From CAYXST01 sp964472495 (GTDB taxonomy: Bacteria; Patescibacteriota; Minisyncoccia; Portnoybacterales; UBA2143), in the NCBI GenBank assembly GCA_964472495.1, contig CAYYLD010000001.1, forward strand, positions 65,523-129,522: DNA of 64,000 nt, written 5' to 3'. The translations under genes were made by a program, and so were the position numbers. Positions within the stretch are counted from its first letter, which is position 1; each line of letters starts with the position of its first letter. The notes beneath the pieces were generated by a model. It saw only the letters and a list, made by a program, of their open reading frames with translations. It searched no databases and was not told where the DNA came from. Below are positions 40,026 through 47,811 of this stretch, in pieces.

Positions 40026-40472
40026 ATGCCGACTTTAGCCACTAATCCCCGAGCCAAATACGACTACCACATCTTAGAAACCTTTGAAGCAGGGCTGGTT
40101 TTGGCCGGCCATGAAGTTAAGGCCGTTAAAACTGGCCATATGAGCTTAAAGGGTTCTTACGTGACCATCAAAAATGAGGAGACCTGGCTGATTAACGCTT
40201 TTATTCCGCCTTATCAACCAAAAAACACGCCGGCCGATTATCAGCCCGACCGGACCAGAAAACTGCTCTTAAACAAAAAAGAAATCAAGAGCTTAATTGG
40301 CCAGTCAAAACAGAAAGGCTTGACTTTAGTCCCTTTGCGGGTTTATACTAAAAAAGGAAAAATTAAGCTGGGATTTGCTTTAGGCCGCGGTAAAAGACAG
40401 TTTGACAAACGCCAAAAAATTAAAGAGAGGGAAGTCAAAAGGAAAATTGACCGGGCCTTGAGAGAGAAATAA
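40026..40472 (+). CDS. smpB: SsrA-binding protein SmpB
   Basis: SmpB binds tmRNA and brings it to stalled ribosomes. The 148-residue protein has NPRAKYDYHILETFEAGLVL, LAGHEVKAVKTGHMSLKGSY and the C-terminal LALGRGKRQFDKRQKIKERE (here FALGRGK), with a basic tail that mimics a codon-anticodon helix. The tmRNA gene begins 62 bp downstream on the same strand, so protein and RNA partner are made together. Confidence 0.96.
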   Translation: MPTLATNPRAKYDYHILETFEAGLVLAGHEVKAVKTGHMSLKGSYVTIKNEETWLINAFIPPYQPKNTPADYQPDRTRKLLLNKKEIKSLIGQSKQKGLTLVPLRVYTKKGKIKLGFALGRGKRQFDKRQKIKEREVKRKIDRALREK

Positions 40473-40476
40473 TGGG

Positions 40477-40491
40477 CCCGCCAAAGGCGGA
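40477..40491. repeat. CCGCC palindrome after smpB
   Basis: CCCGCCAAAGGCGGA directly follows the smpB stop and is the same unit as in the LCP and MBL RNase genes. With AATTTTTTAAC a few bases later it could act as a weak terminator. Confidence 0.5.
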
Positions 40492-40534
40492 CGCTTAATT
40501 TTTTAACAAAATCAGGGATTTTGAAAAAATTCGC

Positions 40535-40868
40535 GGGGGTGCCAGGCATCGATGGGAAGTAATTTCAAAATAGGCAAGCCAAGCGGAACCTTGTTAACTT
40601 CCATAAAATAATTGCCAACTTAAAAGTTGCTCCTGCTTACATTTAAGTAAGCAGCATCTGCTTGATTGACTCTCGATAGATAAAGCAGGTGTCATTGATC
40701 GAGATAGACAGAACTTGAGTTAGGCAGTTCTGTTCGAAAATTGCTAACTAAGGACAATGGGATTTTGTCCCTTTTATACCCATTGTCTCGAAAAAACCAA
40801 AAGGGACTAAACTTGTAGAATATTTTGAGAGAGCTTTCTAGACAGCGGTTCAACTCCGCTCACCTCCA
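40535..40868 (+). ncRNA. ssrA: transfer-messenger RNA (tmRNA)
   Basis: The 5' end GGGGGTGCCAGGCATCGATG and the 3' end ACAGCGGTTCAACTCCGCTC-ACCTCCA form the tRNA-like domain; GGGGGTG pairs with CACCTCC, and the T arm is GCGG-TTCAACT-CCGC. The genome continues ACT after the acceptor, so the CCA end must be added. The likely tag frame starts at GCC 40614 and ends at TAA 40644, giving ANLKVAPAYI. The stop lies in the loop of a perfect hairpin (CTGCTTAC/GTAAGCAG), as expected for helix 5. Its neighbour smpB supports the call. Confidence 0.93.
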
Positions 40869-40876
40869 CTCGAGTT

Positions 40877-41395
40877 ATTAAAACAAGACTTATCCAAAGA
40901 AAACCACGCGTCAACAATCAAATAAGATTAAGTCCGATTCGGCTGATTGATGAAAATGGTCAGAATTTAGGCATTGTTGAGACCAACAAAGCTTTAGAAA
41001 TAGCCCGAGAAAAAGGGCTTGATTTAATTGAGATAGCCCCGACTGTCCGACCGCCGGTCTGCCGGATAATGGATTACGGTAAATACCAATATCAGAAATC
41101 AAGGGAAGAAAGACAGCAAAAGGCCAAGCAGAAAAAGATAGAAGTAAAGGGAGTCAGGATTGGTTTACGGACCGGCCAGCACGATTTAGAAATTAAAGCC
41201 AAGCAGGCCAATAAATTTCTTGACCAGGGGCATAAAGTCAGAATAGAAATGATTTTACGCGGTCGGGAAAAAGCCCTTTTGGAGATGGCCAAGGGGAAAT
41301 TGAACAATTTCATTGAATTAATTTCGCCGGAAGTCAAGATTGAAAAAGAAGTAGAAAAACAACCCAGGGGGTTGAGCATGATGGTGACTAAATAA
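40877..41395 (+). CDS. infC: translation initiation factor IF-3 (non-ATG start)
   Basis: IF-3 keeps ribosomal subunits apart and checks start-codon pairing. The frame encodes RVNNQIRLSPIRLIDENGQ, GLDLIEIAPTVRPPVCRIMD and YGKYQYQKSREERQ, then the C-terminal domain ending QPRGLSMMVTK. The in-frame stop upstream is at 40826, and no ATG, GTG or TTG occurs before the conserved region. ATT at 40877 gives the right N-terminal length (172 residues). AUU is the known infC start in E. coli, where it allows autoregulation. It starts 9 bases after the tmRNA. Confidence 0.88.
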   Translation: MKTRLIQRKPRVNNQIRLSPIRLIDENGQNLGIVETNKALEIAREKGLDLIEIAPTVRPPVCRIMDYGKYQYQKSREERQQKAKQKKIEVKGVRIGLRTGQHDLEIKAKQANKFLDQGHKVRIEMILRGREKALLEMAKGKLNNFIELISPEVKIEKEVEKQPRGLSMMVTK

Positions 41396-41396
41396 A

Positions 41397-41588
41397 ATGG
41401 CTAAGCTTAAAACAAACAAACTTCTCTCAAAGAGAATTAAAATCACTGGCCGGGGCAAATTGCTTCATCGACCGGGCCATCAAGACCATTTTAATGCCAA
41501 GGATTCCGGACAGAAAACTCGGGCCAAAAGGAAGAAGAAAAAGCTATCCTCGGCTGGCCAAAGGGTATTCAGAAATATCCCTTTTTAA
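41397..41588 (+). CDS. rpmI: ribosomal protein L35
   Basis: The 63-residue basic protein is bL35: it starts MAKLKTNKLLSKRIKITGRG, contains HRPGHQDHFN near residue 25 (usually HLxxxKSxKRKR in others) and ends RVFRNIPF. It begins 1 base after the infC stop and precedes rplT, the universal infC-rpmI-rplT order. In many bacteria this operon is regulated by L20 or IF-3 binding to the leader; no such leader is recognisable since tmRNA occupies the space. Confidence 0.94.
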   Translation: MAKLKTNKLLSKRIKITGRGKLLHRPGHQDHFNAKDSGQKTRAKRKKKKLSSAGQRVFRNIPF

Positions 41589-41600
41589 TTTTGATAATCA

Positions 41601-41945
41601 ATGACTAGAGTTAAACGAGGCACCATGGCCCATAAGCGCCGCCAAAAAGTAATCAAACAAGCCAAGGGCTTTAAATGGGGCCGCAAATCTAAATACAAAT
41701 TAGCCAAGGATGCTTTAAGGCATGCCTGGCTTCATGCTTATCGCGACCGCAAAAGAAAAAAGCGGGATTTTCGTCGACTTTGGCAGATCAAAATAAATGC
41801 CGCCTGTCGCCAGCAGGGTCTGATTTATAGTCAATTCATTAATAAACTAAAAAAAGCCAAGATTGAGATTGACCGGAAAATCTTGGCCCAGCTGGCTGAA
41901 AAAGAGCCAACTATCTTTAAAAAAATAATAGAGAAAGTTAAATAG
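41601..41945 (+). CDS. rplT: ribosomal protein L20
   Basis: bL20 is an early assembly protein of the large subunit. The 114-residue sequence starts MTRVKRGTMAHKRRQKVIKQ, with AKGFKWGRKSKYKLAKDAL, HAYRDRKRKKRDFRRLW and QIKINAACRQQGLIYSQFI. It lies 12 bp after rpmI and closes the IF-3 operon. Confidence 0.97.
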   Translation: MTRVKRGTMAHKRRQKVIKQAKGFKWGRKSKYKLAKDALRHAWLHAYRDRKRKKRDFRRLWQIKINAACRQQGLIYSQFINKLKKAKIEIDRKILAQLAEKEPTIFKKIIEKVK

Positions 41946-41965
41946 TTATTTAAAGGAGGTTTAAA

Positions 41966-42262
41966 ATGTCAGAGAAAGCGGATAGATTGATAAGTGAAGC
42001 ACTTAGGCGAAAACTGGGGAGAGAATTATGGAAAGCCATGGTAAATATCCCTCCAGAATCCAGAAATGATTTCGCCACTTTAGTAGAGCAAGCTGTAGAG
42101 CTAGGAGTCAAGGCAAAAAAAATTCCCCAAGGACATCAAGGAGATACACTCATCTTTTTGAAGAGAGCTATAGAGTTCGGACTAATGACAGAAAAAAAGA
42201 TTGGCAAATTGAAGGAGACTGGACAGTGGCCGGACGAAGTAATCCAAGAAACCGAACCGTAA
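41966..42262 (+). CDS. hypothetical protein (98 aa)
   Basis: A strong ribosome-binding site (AAAGGAGGTTT) precedes the ATG at 41966, 20 bp after rplT. The product is helical, charged and soluble (for example EALRRKLGRELWKAM near residue 11 and FLKRAIEFGLMTEKKIGKL near residue 68). No membrane segment, metal site or known motif is visible. It may be co-transcribed with the ribosomal proteins, but no functional link can be drawn. Confidence 0.6.
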   Translation: MSEKADRLISEALRRKLGRELWKAMVNIPPESRNDFATLVEQAVELGVKAKKIPQGHQGDTLIFLKRAIEFGLMTEKKIGKLKETGQWPDEVIQETEP

Positions 42263-42278
42263 AACCAAAGAAGGAATC

Positions 42279-42428
42279 ATGTGCCGAGTAGATCCAGAAA
42301 AAGAGTGTCCCGATTGTGGCGACCGGATGTACTACGACGATTTCTCAGAAACAGCCAAGCGATAAGGAGAGAGATGGGTTTGTGTGAATAAAGAGAGCTG
42401 CGGCAGGGTCTTGAAAAATAGGGCCTAA
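42279..42428 (+). pseudogene. zinc-ribbon microprotein split by an in-frame TAA
   Basis: An ATG at 42279 (after AAGGAATC) starts a frame with ECPDCGDRMYYDD, then a TAA at 42363. The same frame continues without interruption as RWVCVNKESCGRVLKN to a second TAA at 42426. The two parts together give CxxC...CxxxxxC, a complete four-Cys ribbon of about 48 residues, but neither part alone does. This looks like a recent nonsense mutation, or two residual pieces. The 3' end overlaps the holA stop on the other strand. Confidence 0.5.
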
Positions 42429-43357
42429 ATCTCAGCCACCAACAAATCCAGGGCTGTCTGGCTATCTAGACGGCCTTTTTTTATAGCCAGTTCAATTTTG
42501 AGCAAGCGTTGATAAATTCTTTTCAGCTGGTCTAAGCTGAAATTTTGAAGGACTGACCAGTTTTTTTTAACCACATAAGGGTGGAGACCGCTTTTTTTAG
42601 CCAGGGAATGATAAGGGGCTCCCCGGACAATTAGGTCTTTTAGCTTAAGCAAGCTGCGCAGTTGGTAAATAAACATAGTCAGCAAATAGATTTCGTTTTC
42701 ACCTTGGTTTAAGTGTTCATGTAAAAGTTTTAGAGCGGTTTTTTTGTCTCTTTGAGCCAAAGCATCTAAAGTTTTAAAAATATTAACCTCTATTTTAGCC
42801 CCGATTAGCGAATCAATATCTCCCTCCTCAATTGGCTGGCCAGCTTTATAGCTAACTAATTTACTAAGTTCGCTACTAATTTGCCAAAGGTCATTGCCTA
42901 GATAGACAACCATTTTTTTAAAAGCGGCTGGACTAATAGCTATTTTCTGCCTGGCTGATTCTTTTTTTAACCAGCTAACCAAACCGGCTCCGCTCAAGGG
43001 TTTAAACTCTTCAAACATAGTCAGCCATGACTTAAAAGGAGTGATGGCTAATTTACCGGCCTGGAGAATAACTAAAACAACATCCTGATTCTCCTTTAAC
43101 TTATTTTTCTTGGCGTAGTCAGCGAAACTTTCCAAGAAATTTTTGTTCTTAAAAATATTCTCCAAAACAATTAATTTCTTCTCATCAAACATGGAAACCG
43201 CTTCTATTCTTTCCCTAACTTTATCAAAATCCAAATCGTCTTCTTCAAGACGAATTAAATTCAGGCCGGTTTTATGTTTAGCCCGGTATTGTTTTACAAT
43301 CTCCTTTAATTTTTGCCGCGAGCGATAGGTATCCTCGCCGTAGAGTAAGATAATCAT
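42425..43357 (-). CDS. holA: DNA polymerase III delta subunit
   Basis: The delta subunit opens the sliding clamp as part of the clamp loader. The 310-residue sequence starts MIILLYGEDTYRSRQKLKEI, with a degenerate ATPase-fold domain, AVSMFDEKKLIVLENIF near residue 53, YLGNDLWQISSELSKLVSY near residue 152 and a C-terminal helical collar. DnaN, its partner, is encoded at 61316-62419. It is convergent with the small genes after rplT. Confidence 0.9.
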   Translation of the reverse strand: MIILLYGEDTYRSRQKLKEIVKQYRAKHKTGLNLIRLEEDDLDFDKVRERIEAVSMFDEKKLIVLENIFKNKNFLESFADYAKKNKLKENQDVVLVILQAGKLAITPFKSWLTMFEEFKPLSGAGLVSWLKKESARQKIAISPAAFKKMVVYLGNDLWQISSELSKLVSYKAGQPIEEGDIDSLIGAKIEVNIFKTLDALAQRDKKTALKLLHEHLNQGENEIYLLTMFIYQLRSLLKLKDLIVRGAPYHSLAKKSGLHPYVVKKNWSVLQNFSLDQLKRIYQRLLKIELAIKKGRLDSQTALDLLVAEI

Positions 43358-43388
43358 CCTTCAAAGGGTTCAAAGGGTTGCCCGGATT

Positions 43389-44417
43389 CTATTGCCAAGT
43401 TACTTCTTGTTCGGGTTCAACTATTTCTATCCAAATCTGGCCGGGGACAAAAGGAATCTCTTGGCCATTTCCGTCCAAGAACTTTAGTTTGCTGGTTGGA
43501 TTTTTCTCGCTTTTTTGCCAGCTACCCTTAACGACTATCCCGTTTTGATAAACTTGGCAATCGCCTGTTCCCTCCAAATCCAAATCATTGTAATCCGGCC
43601 CCTCAATCTGTTCAGAAACAACCCTCATAATGACTACGTTTTTGGCTTCAATTTGCTGATTATTATTCTTATCTATTTCTTGTGAATTGGTCCGGTAACG
43701 CAGATAAGAGTTAGTCGTTGGCTCATATTGATAAGATACATTGTATGGATAAGAATAGCCAATTCTCAAAACCTTACGGCTGGGTTCCTGGTTTTTATCC
43801 TGGGTGTGAGGATAACCCTCAAACCGATTCTCTAAACGGTAGCCTAATTTTTGAGCACTATTTAATAGCCGCTCCATGGAAGTAAAGCCGTTATGAGGCT
43901 GGGGAATACTTTGTTTCTGATAAAAAGCGTTGTAAGGATTAGCCAGAGCATCAATATTATCTATCACTCCGGCATCTAATTTATCCAAAGCGAAATGAGA
44001 ACCGCCCCAATGGACTAAAATAGCATCTAAGCCCGTAGCTAAGGGGATAAAATCATGACGGGCACTGCGTAAAGAGCCAATCTCAACTGGCTCTTGGCAA
44101 AGATAAACGGCGAGCATCCGAGTAATGCTATTGGTGATGACCGGCATTTCCAAAACCAAATCGGCCTGGGAAAGACCAGCCAAGGGTCGAGTGACCGGGT
44201 CTTCGGCTAAAACCACTGCTATCGACCGTTGCTGATAATTCTGACAAGTCAAACCGCTTAGAGGGCTGCTGCCTGTTGGTTTTCCCTGGCTGATAGAATT
44301 AGCTGATTGACTGCCTATTTCAATGGTTCGGCTAGCTTGCTGCCAAATAAAAATAAGGCCGGCGGCCGAAATAAAGACAATAAAAACTAACCAACGCTTG
44401 TTTTTTAATTTAAACAT
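43389..44417 (-). CDS. DUF3048 (YerB-like) membrane-anchored protein
   Basis: One N-terminal membrane helix (residues 8-26) is followed by an extracellular DUF3048 domain: SIAVVLAEDPVTRPLAGLSQ near residue 65, QADLVLEMPVI, TRMLAVYLCQEPVEIGSLRSARH and HWGGSHFALDKL. The C-terminal half has VVIMRVVSEQI and GSWQKSEKNPTSKLKFLDG, again matching the family. YerB proteins are lipoproteins or membrane proteins of unknown function in many Gram-positives and CPR. Length 342 is normal. It is 31 bp downstream of nothing on its strand and 47 bp after the exonuclease gene. Confidence 0.85.
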   Translation of the reverse strand: MFKLKNKRWLVFIVFISAAGLIFIWQQASRTIEIGSQSANSISQGKPTGSSPLSGLTCQNYQQRSIAVVLAEDPVTRPLAGLSQADLVLEMPVITNSITRMLAVYLCQEPVEIGSLRSARHDFIPLATGLDAILVHWGGSHFALDKLDAGVIDNIDALANPYNAFYQKQSIPQPHNGFTSMERLLNSAQKLGYRLENRFEGYPHTQDKNQEPSRKVLRIGYSYPYNVSYQYEPTTNSYLRYRTNSQEIDKNNNQQIEAKNVVIMRVVSEQIEGPDYNDLDLEGTGDCQVYQNGIVVKGSWQKSEKNPTSKLKFLDGNGQEIPFVPGQIWIEIVEPEQEVTWQ

Positions 44418-44464
44418 TCTAACTTTAAATTATTTTCTACTAATTTTTTGACTTTACCGTGGAT

Positions 44465-45346
44465 TTATTTTATCACGGAAAGTCTTTTTATCAAGCTGCC
44501 GAAATTCAGTCTTTCTAATAATCTAATTACTTTCCTTTTATTATATTTTCCCCATCGGCATCGGCCTAATTTGAAATCAAGAGGGACATCTTTTTTGATA
44601 GTGACCAAATATTGGCTGAAGAAAGCGTCTTCTTGATATTCCAGCAAGCGGGCCTTTAATTTAGGATTTAAATTACTTTGGGAAAGATTTCGATAAAGCT
44701 TCCTCAAGCTGCCAAACCGCTTAATTAAATCAATGGCTGTTTTCTGGCCGATACCGGAAATGCCCGGGACGTTATCTGAAGGATCGCCCTTTAATCCCTT
44801 AAAATCATTGATTTGTTTCGGTTCTAAGTCATATCGTTTTTTAACGGCTGTCCGGTCATAAATAATCATTTCTTTTATGCCGGTTTGAGGAGTATAAACC
44901 ATTGTCTGCCGGTCAATCAATTGGAGGGTATCTAAATCACCGGTGATAATAATTTTCTTGAGACCGCCGGTTGGCGGCTTATCTTTGGCCTTTTGAACAA
45001 TTGTCCCAATAATATCATCTGCTTCAAAACCTTGCTTTTCGTAGATAGGAATACCTAGCGATTTAATAACTTCCTTGACTAAGGGGATTTGGTCATATAG
45101 TTCTTGAGGCGGCTTGACCCGTTTGGCCTTATACTCTTTATATTCAACATCGCGAAAAGTCGGTCCGGCTACATCAAAAGTAGCCGCTAAATAATCCGGT
45201 TTTAATTCCTTAATCACTTTAAAAAGGATGCTGACAAACCCATAGACAGCGTTGACCAACTGACCTTTTTTTGTTTTTAAAGGCGGCAAAGCATGATAAG
45301 CCCGGTGAATTAAAGCATTGCTGTCAATAAGAACCAAAGTTTTCAT
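44465..45346 (-). CDS. stand-alone 5'-3' exonuclease (PolA N-terminal type)
   Basis: FEN-like nuclease that removes RNA primers or flaps. The start at 45346 gives MKTLVLIDSNALIHRAYHAL; an upstream in-frame start would add 12 residues inside tsaE. Motifs: ATFDVAGPTFRDVEYKEYKA, GFEADDIIGTIVQKA, IITGDLDTLQLI and KGLKGDPSDNVPGISGIGQK (helix-hairpin-helix). The frame stops at 293 residues, so the polymerase part of PolA is absent. Overlaps tsaE by 23 bases. Confidence 0.93.
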   Translation of the reverse strand: MKTLVLIDSNALIHRAYHALPPLKTKKGQLVNAVYGFVSILFKVIKELKPDYLAATFDVAGPTFRDVEYKEYKAKRVKPPQELYDQIPLVKEVIKSLGIPIYEKQGFEADDIIGTIVQKAKDKPPTGGLKKIIITGDLDTLQLIDRQTMVYTPQTGIKEMIIYDRTAVKKRYDLEPKQINDFKGLKGDPSDNVPGISGIGQKTAIDLIKRFGSLRKLYRNLSQSNLNPKLKARLLEYQEDAFFSQYLVTIKKDVPLDFKLGRCRWGKYNKRKVIRLLERLNFGSLIKRLSVIK

Positions 45347-45794
45347 AGATAATTCTCCGTTTATCTCTGGACAAGTACTCAAACCTCAGCCAGCTGACCT
45401 TGGCTGGTAAAATTTTCTTAATCTTTTCCGCCCATTCAATAACCACTAAACTGTCCGGCTGATTGACTATTTCTCTAAAATCCAAATCAGCTAAATCTTT
45501 GGGCGAATTAAGTCGATAACAATCAATATGATAAAAATATTTGAAGGGCGCTGACCGGCTCAAGTCAAATTTTTTCAGGATAACAAAGGTCGGACTGGTT
45601 ATTCTGTCTTTTATAGATAATCCTTGAGCCATGCCCTGGATGAAAGTGGTTTTACCGCTACCTAAGTCCCCTTCCAAGCCGATAATTAAGGTCTTCTTGT
45701 CTTTCGGCTCACTCTTAATTATCTCTTCAGCCAAAATTCGGCCTACTTTTTGCGTTGCCTGAGCATTCTCAGTAATAATCTCTAGACTATTCAT
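45324..45794 (-). CDS. tsaE: tRNA t6A biosynthesis ATPase TsaE
   Basis: TsaE energises the TsaBDE complex that adds threonylcarbamoyl to A37. Walker A is GLEGDLGSGKTTFIQGMA near residue 39, followed by SPTFVILKKF, YHIDCYRL, DLDFREI and VVIEWAEKI. The 156-residue length is typical. tsaC, the first-step enzyme, is at 18721-19365. The gene heads a minus-strand group with the exonuclease and DUF3048. Confidence 0.94.
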   Translation of the reverse strand: MNSLEIITENAQATQKVGRILAEEIIKSEPKDKKTLIIGLEGDLGSGKTTFIQGMAQGLSIKDRITSPTFVILKKFDLSRSAPFKYFYHIDCYRLNSPKDLADLDFREIVNQPDSLVVIEWAEKIKKILPAKVSWLRFEYLSRDKRRIIYENFGSY

Positions 45795-45851
45795 GGTTTA
45801 TGATTAGCCGCCTATTGGTCTCATTATACTATATTTGACCCGAAAGCTAAA

Positions 45852-47567
45852 ATGAGCTACACTCAAGATAGAATTAAGCCGACCAAAATGACTACTTTCA
45901 ATTCCAAAAGTAAAAGCGAGGCCTTGACCGAAAAATTAGCCGAATTACGGAGAGAATCCGAAGAAAAAAAAGCCAAGCGAACGGCTGATAAGCTTAATTT
46001 GTCTTATCTCGATTTGAAAATAACACCTCTGGAAACAGAAGCCCTCGGATTAATTAAAGAAGAAAGAGCCAAAAAAGCCAAGGTAGCCGTGATTAAAAAA
46101 CAAGATAAAAAAATTTGGCTGGTCGCTCAAGAACCCGACAATCAGTTGACCAAAGAAACCATTGAAGAGTTAGAAAAAGCCGGCTACCAGATTAATCTGA
46201 TAGTTGTTTCAGCCGCTAGCCTAGCTAAGGTCTGGGCTGGCTACCAGGAATTGGCTCAGCCAACCAAGGAAATCACCGGCAAAATGGAAATAGCCAGCCA
46301 GTTCTTGGAAAAACTCAAAAAAGAAATTAAAAATCTAGCCGACATTAAAGAACAGATTGAAAAAACGCCAATTAGCCAGGCCTCAACTATTGTTGAAATT
46401 ATTTTAGCCGGCGGCTTGCAAATCAATGCTTCTGACGTCCATTTAGAAAGCGAAGCTGATAAAACTAATTTACGTTACCGCATTGATGGACTTCTCCAGG
46501 ATGTGGTTTTTTTATCTCCTGAAATCTATCATTTTGTTCTAAACAGATTAAAGTTGTTAGCTGGTCTTAAATTAAATGTCCATGATGTTGCTCAAGACGG
46601 CCGTTTTACTATTTCGCTCGGCAAAACTGATATTGAAATAAGAACATCCTGTCTGCCCAGCGCTTACGGCGAAAATATTGTCATGCGAATCCTCAACCCT
46701 GAAGCAATCGCCCTCGGACTGGAAGATTTGGGTCTGCGCCCGGATTTACTAACGATTATCCAGAAAGAAATTAAAAAACCCAATGGTATGATTATTACGA
46801 CCGGGCCAACCGGTTCCGGCAAGACAACGCTTCTTTACGCTTTTGTCAAAAAAGTTAACAAACCAGAGGTCAAAATTATCACTTTAGAAGACCCGATTGA
46901 ATATCATCTGGAAGGCATTAGCCAAACCCAAGTGGAGAAGGAAAAAGGCTATACTTTTGCCAAGGGACTGCGAGCTATTCTGAGACAAGACCCCGACGTT
47001 ATCTTGGTTGGCGAAATCAGAGATTGGGAAACCGCTCAAATCGCCATTCAGGCCGCTTTAACCGGCCATCTGGTTTTTTCCACACTTCATACCAATGACG
47101 CGGCCGGAGCCATTCCCCGTTTCCTTGATCTAGGTCTGCAGGTCTCTAATTTAGCAACTGCCCTCAATCTGGTTATTGCTCAGCGTTTGGTCAGGAAAAT
47201 TTGCCCTAAGTGCCGTCAGGCTGTCTCGCCTTCGGCCAATCAATTGAGCCAAATAAAAAAAGCCCTCGTCGGGCTGCCAAAGCAAATCAAACATCGAGAA
47301 TTGGATAAAAAGCTTAAAATTTATAAGGCTAAAGGATGTAGTCAATGTAATCAGACCGGCTACCAGGGGAGAATCGGTATCTTTGAAATAATTTTAATTG
47401 ACCAAACAATGGAGAAAATAATGAAACCGGAGGTTAGTCACGTTCAAATCCTGGAAAAAGCCCGTCAGCAAGGCCTAGTCGGCTTCCGCCAAGATGCTTT
47501 ACTTAAAGTTTTGGAAGGAGTGACTACTTTAGAAGAAGTAGAAAGAGTAGTTGGCAGTCAGGAGTAA
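45852..47567 (+). CDS. pilB: type IV pilus assembly ATPase PilB/GspE
   Basis: The extension ATPase of type IV pili. The 571-residue protein has an N-terminal MshEN-like region (1-170), then SDVHLESEADKTNLRYRIDG, the Walker A GPTGSGKTTLLYA near residue 317, Asp box EDPIEYHLEGISQTQV, Walker B RQDPDVILVGEIRD and the His box TGHLVFSTLHTND. A C-terminal Cys4 module (CPKC/CSQC) is present, as in GspE/PilB but not PilT. No other pilus genes are in the window. Start at 45852; an ATG 12 codons in is an alternative. Confidence 0.94.
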   Translation: MSYTQDRIKPTKMTTFNSKSKSEALTEKLAELRRESEEKKAKRTADKLNLSYLDLKITPLETEALGLIKEERAKKAKVAVIKKQDKKIWLVAQEPDNQLTKETIEELEKAGYQINLIVVSAASLAKVWAGYQELAQPTKEITGKMEIASQFLEKLKKEIKNLADIKEQIEKTPISQASTIVEIILAGGLQINASDVHLESEADKTNLRYRIDGLLQDVVFLSPEIYHFVLNRLKLLAGLKLNVHDVAQDGRFTISLGKTDIEIRTSCLPSAYGENIVMRILNPEAIALGLEDLGLRPDLLTIIQKEIKKPNGMIITTGPTGSGKTTLLYAFVKKVNKPEVKIITLEDPIEYHLEGISQTQVEKEKGYTFAKGLRAILRQDPDVILVGEIRDWETAQIAIQAALTGHLVFSTLHTNDAAGAIPRFLDLGLQVSNLATALNLVIAQRLVRKICPKCRQAVSPSANQLSQIKKALVGLPKQIKHRELDKKLKIYKAKGCSQCNQTGYQGRIGIFEIILIDQTMEKIMKPEVSHVQILEKARQQGLVGFRQDALLKVLEGVTTLEEVERVVGSQE

Positions 47568-47580
47568 ATTCTTTAACCTC

Positions 47581-47738
47581 GACTAACCTGTAGGCAATGA
47601 CTCTCCGCCTGAGAACAGAGAGAAAAGGCTTTTCCGAGGAATATCCCAGTCGGAACCAAGATATCCTTAAGGCTAAGAGAAAACCCCTATCGGACCCTAT
47701 TTTTAAAAAATTGAGCCCTTATTGCCTACAGATTAGTC
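47581..47738. repeat. 158-bp inverted-repeat or structured RNA element between pilB and ruvB
   Basis: A 20-bp nearly perfect terminal stem (47581-47600 with 47719-47738, ends GACTAA/TTAGTC, core CTGTAGGCAAT/ATTGCCTACAG) encloses several smaller stems, including TTCCGA/TCGGAA near 47633 and CTCTC/GAGAG near 47601. It fills most of the gap. It shows a similar design to the element at 10783-10922 (both have a TAATCT near one end), and might be a small RNA. Confidence 0.5.
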
Positions 47739-47749
47739 AATATTAAAAA

Positions 47750-47794
47750 GGGACGATTTAAAATTGTCCCTCCTTCCTGACTAATCAGTATAAT
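47750..47794 (+). promoter_or_regulatory. hairpin and -10 box upstream of ruvB
   Basis: GGGACgATTT/AAATtGTCCC (47750-47770) forms a small stem. A perfect TATAAT at 47789-47794 lies 17 bp before the ruvB ATG. The best -35 candidate, TTGTCC at 47764, is 19 bp away and lies in the hairpin, so the promoter call is weak. Confidence 0.35.
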
Positions 47795-47811
47795 AGCAAA
47801 TTATCATTAAA

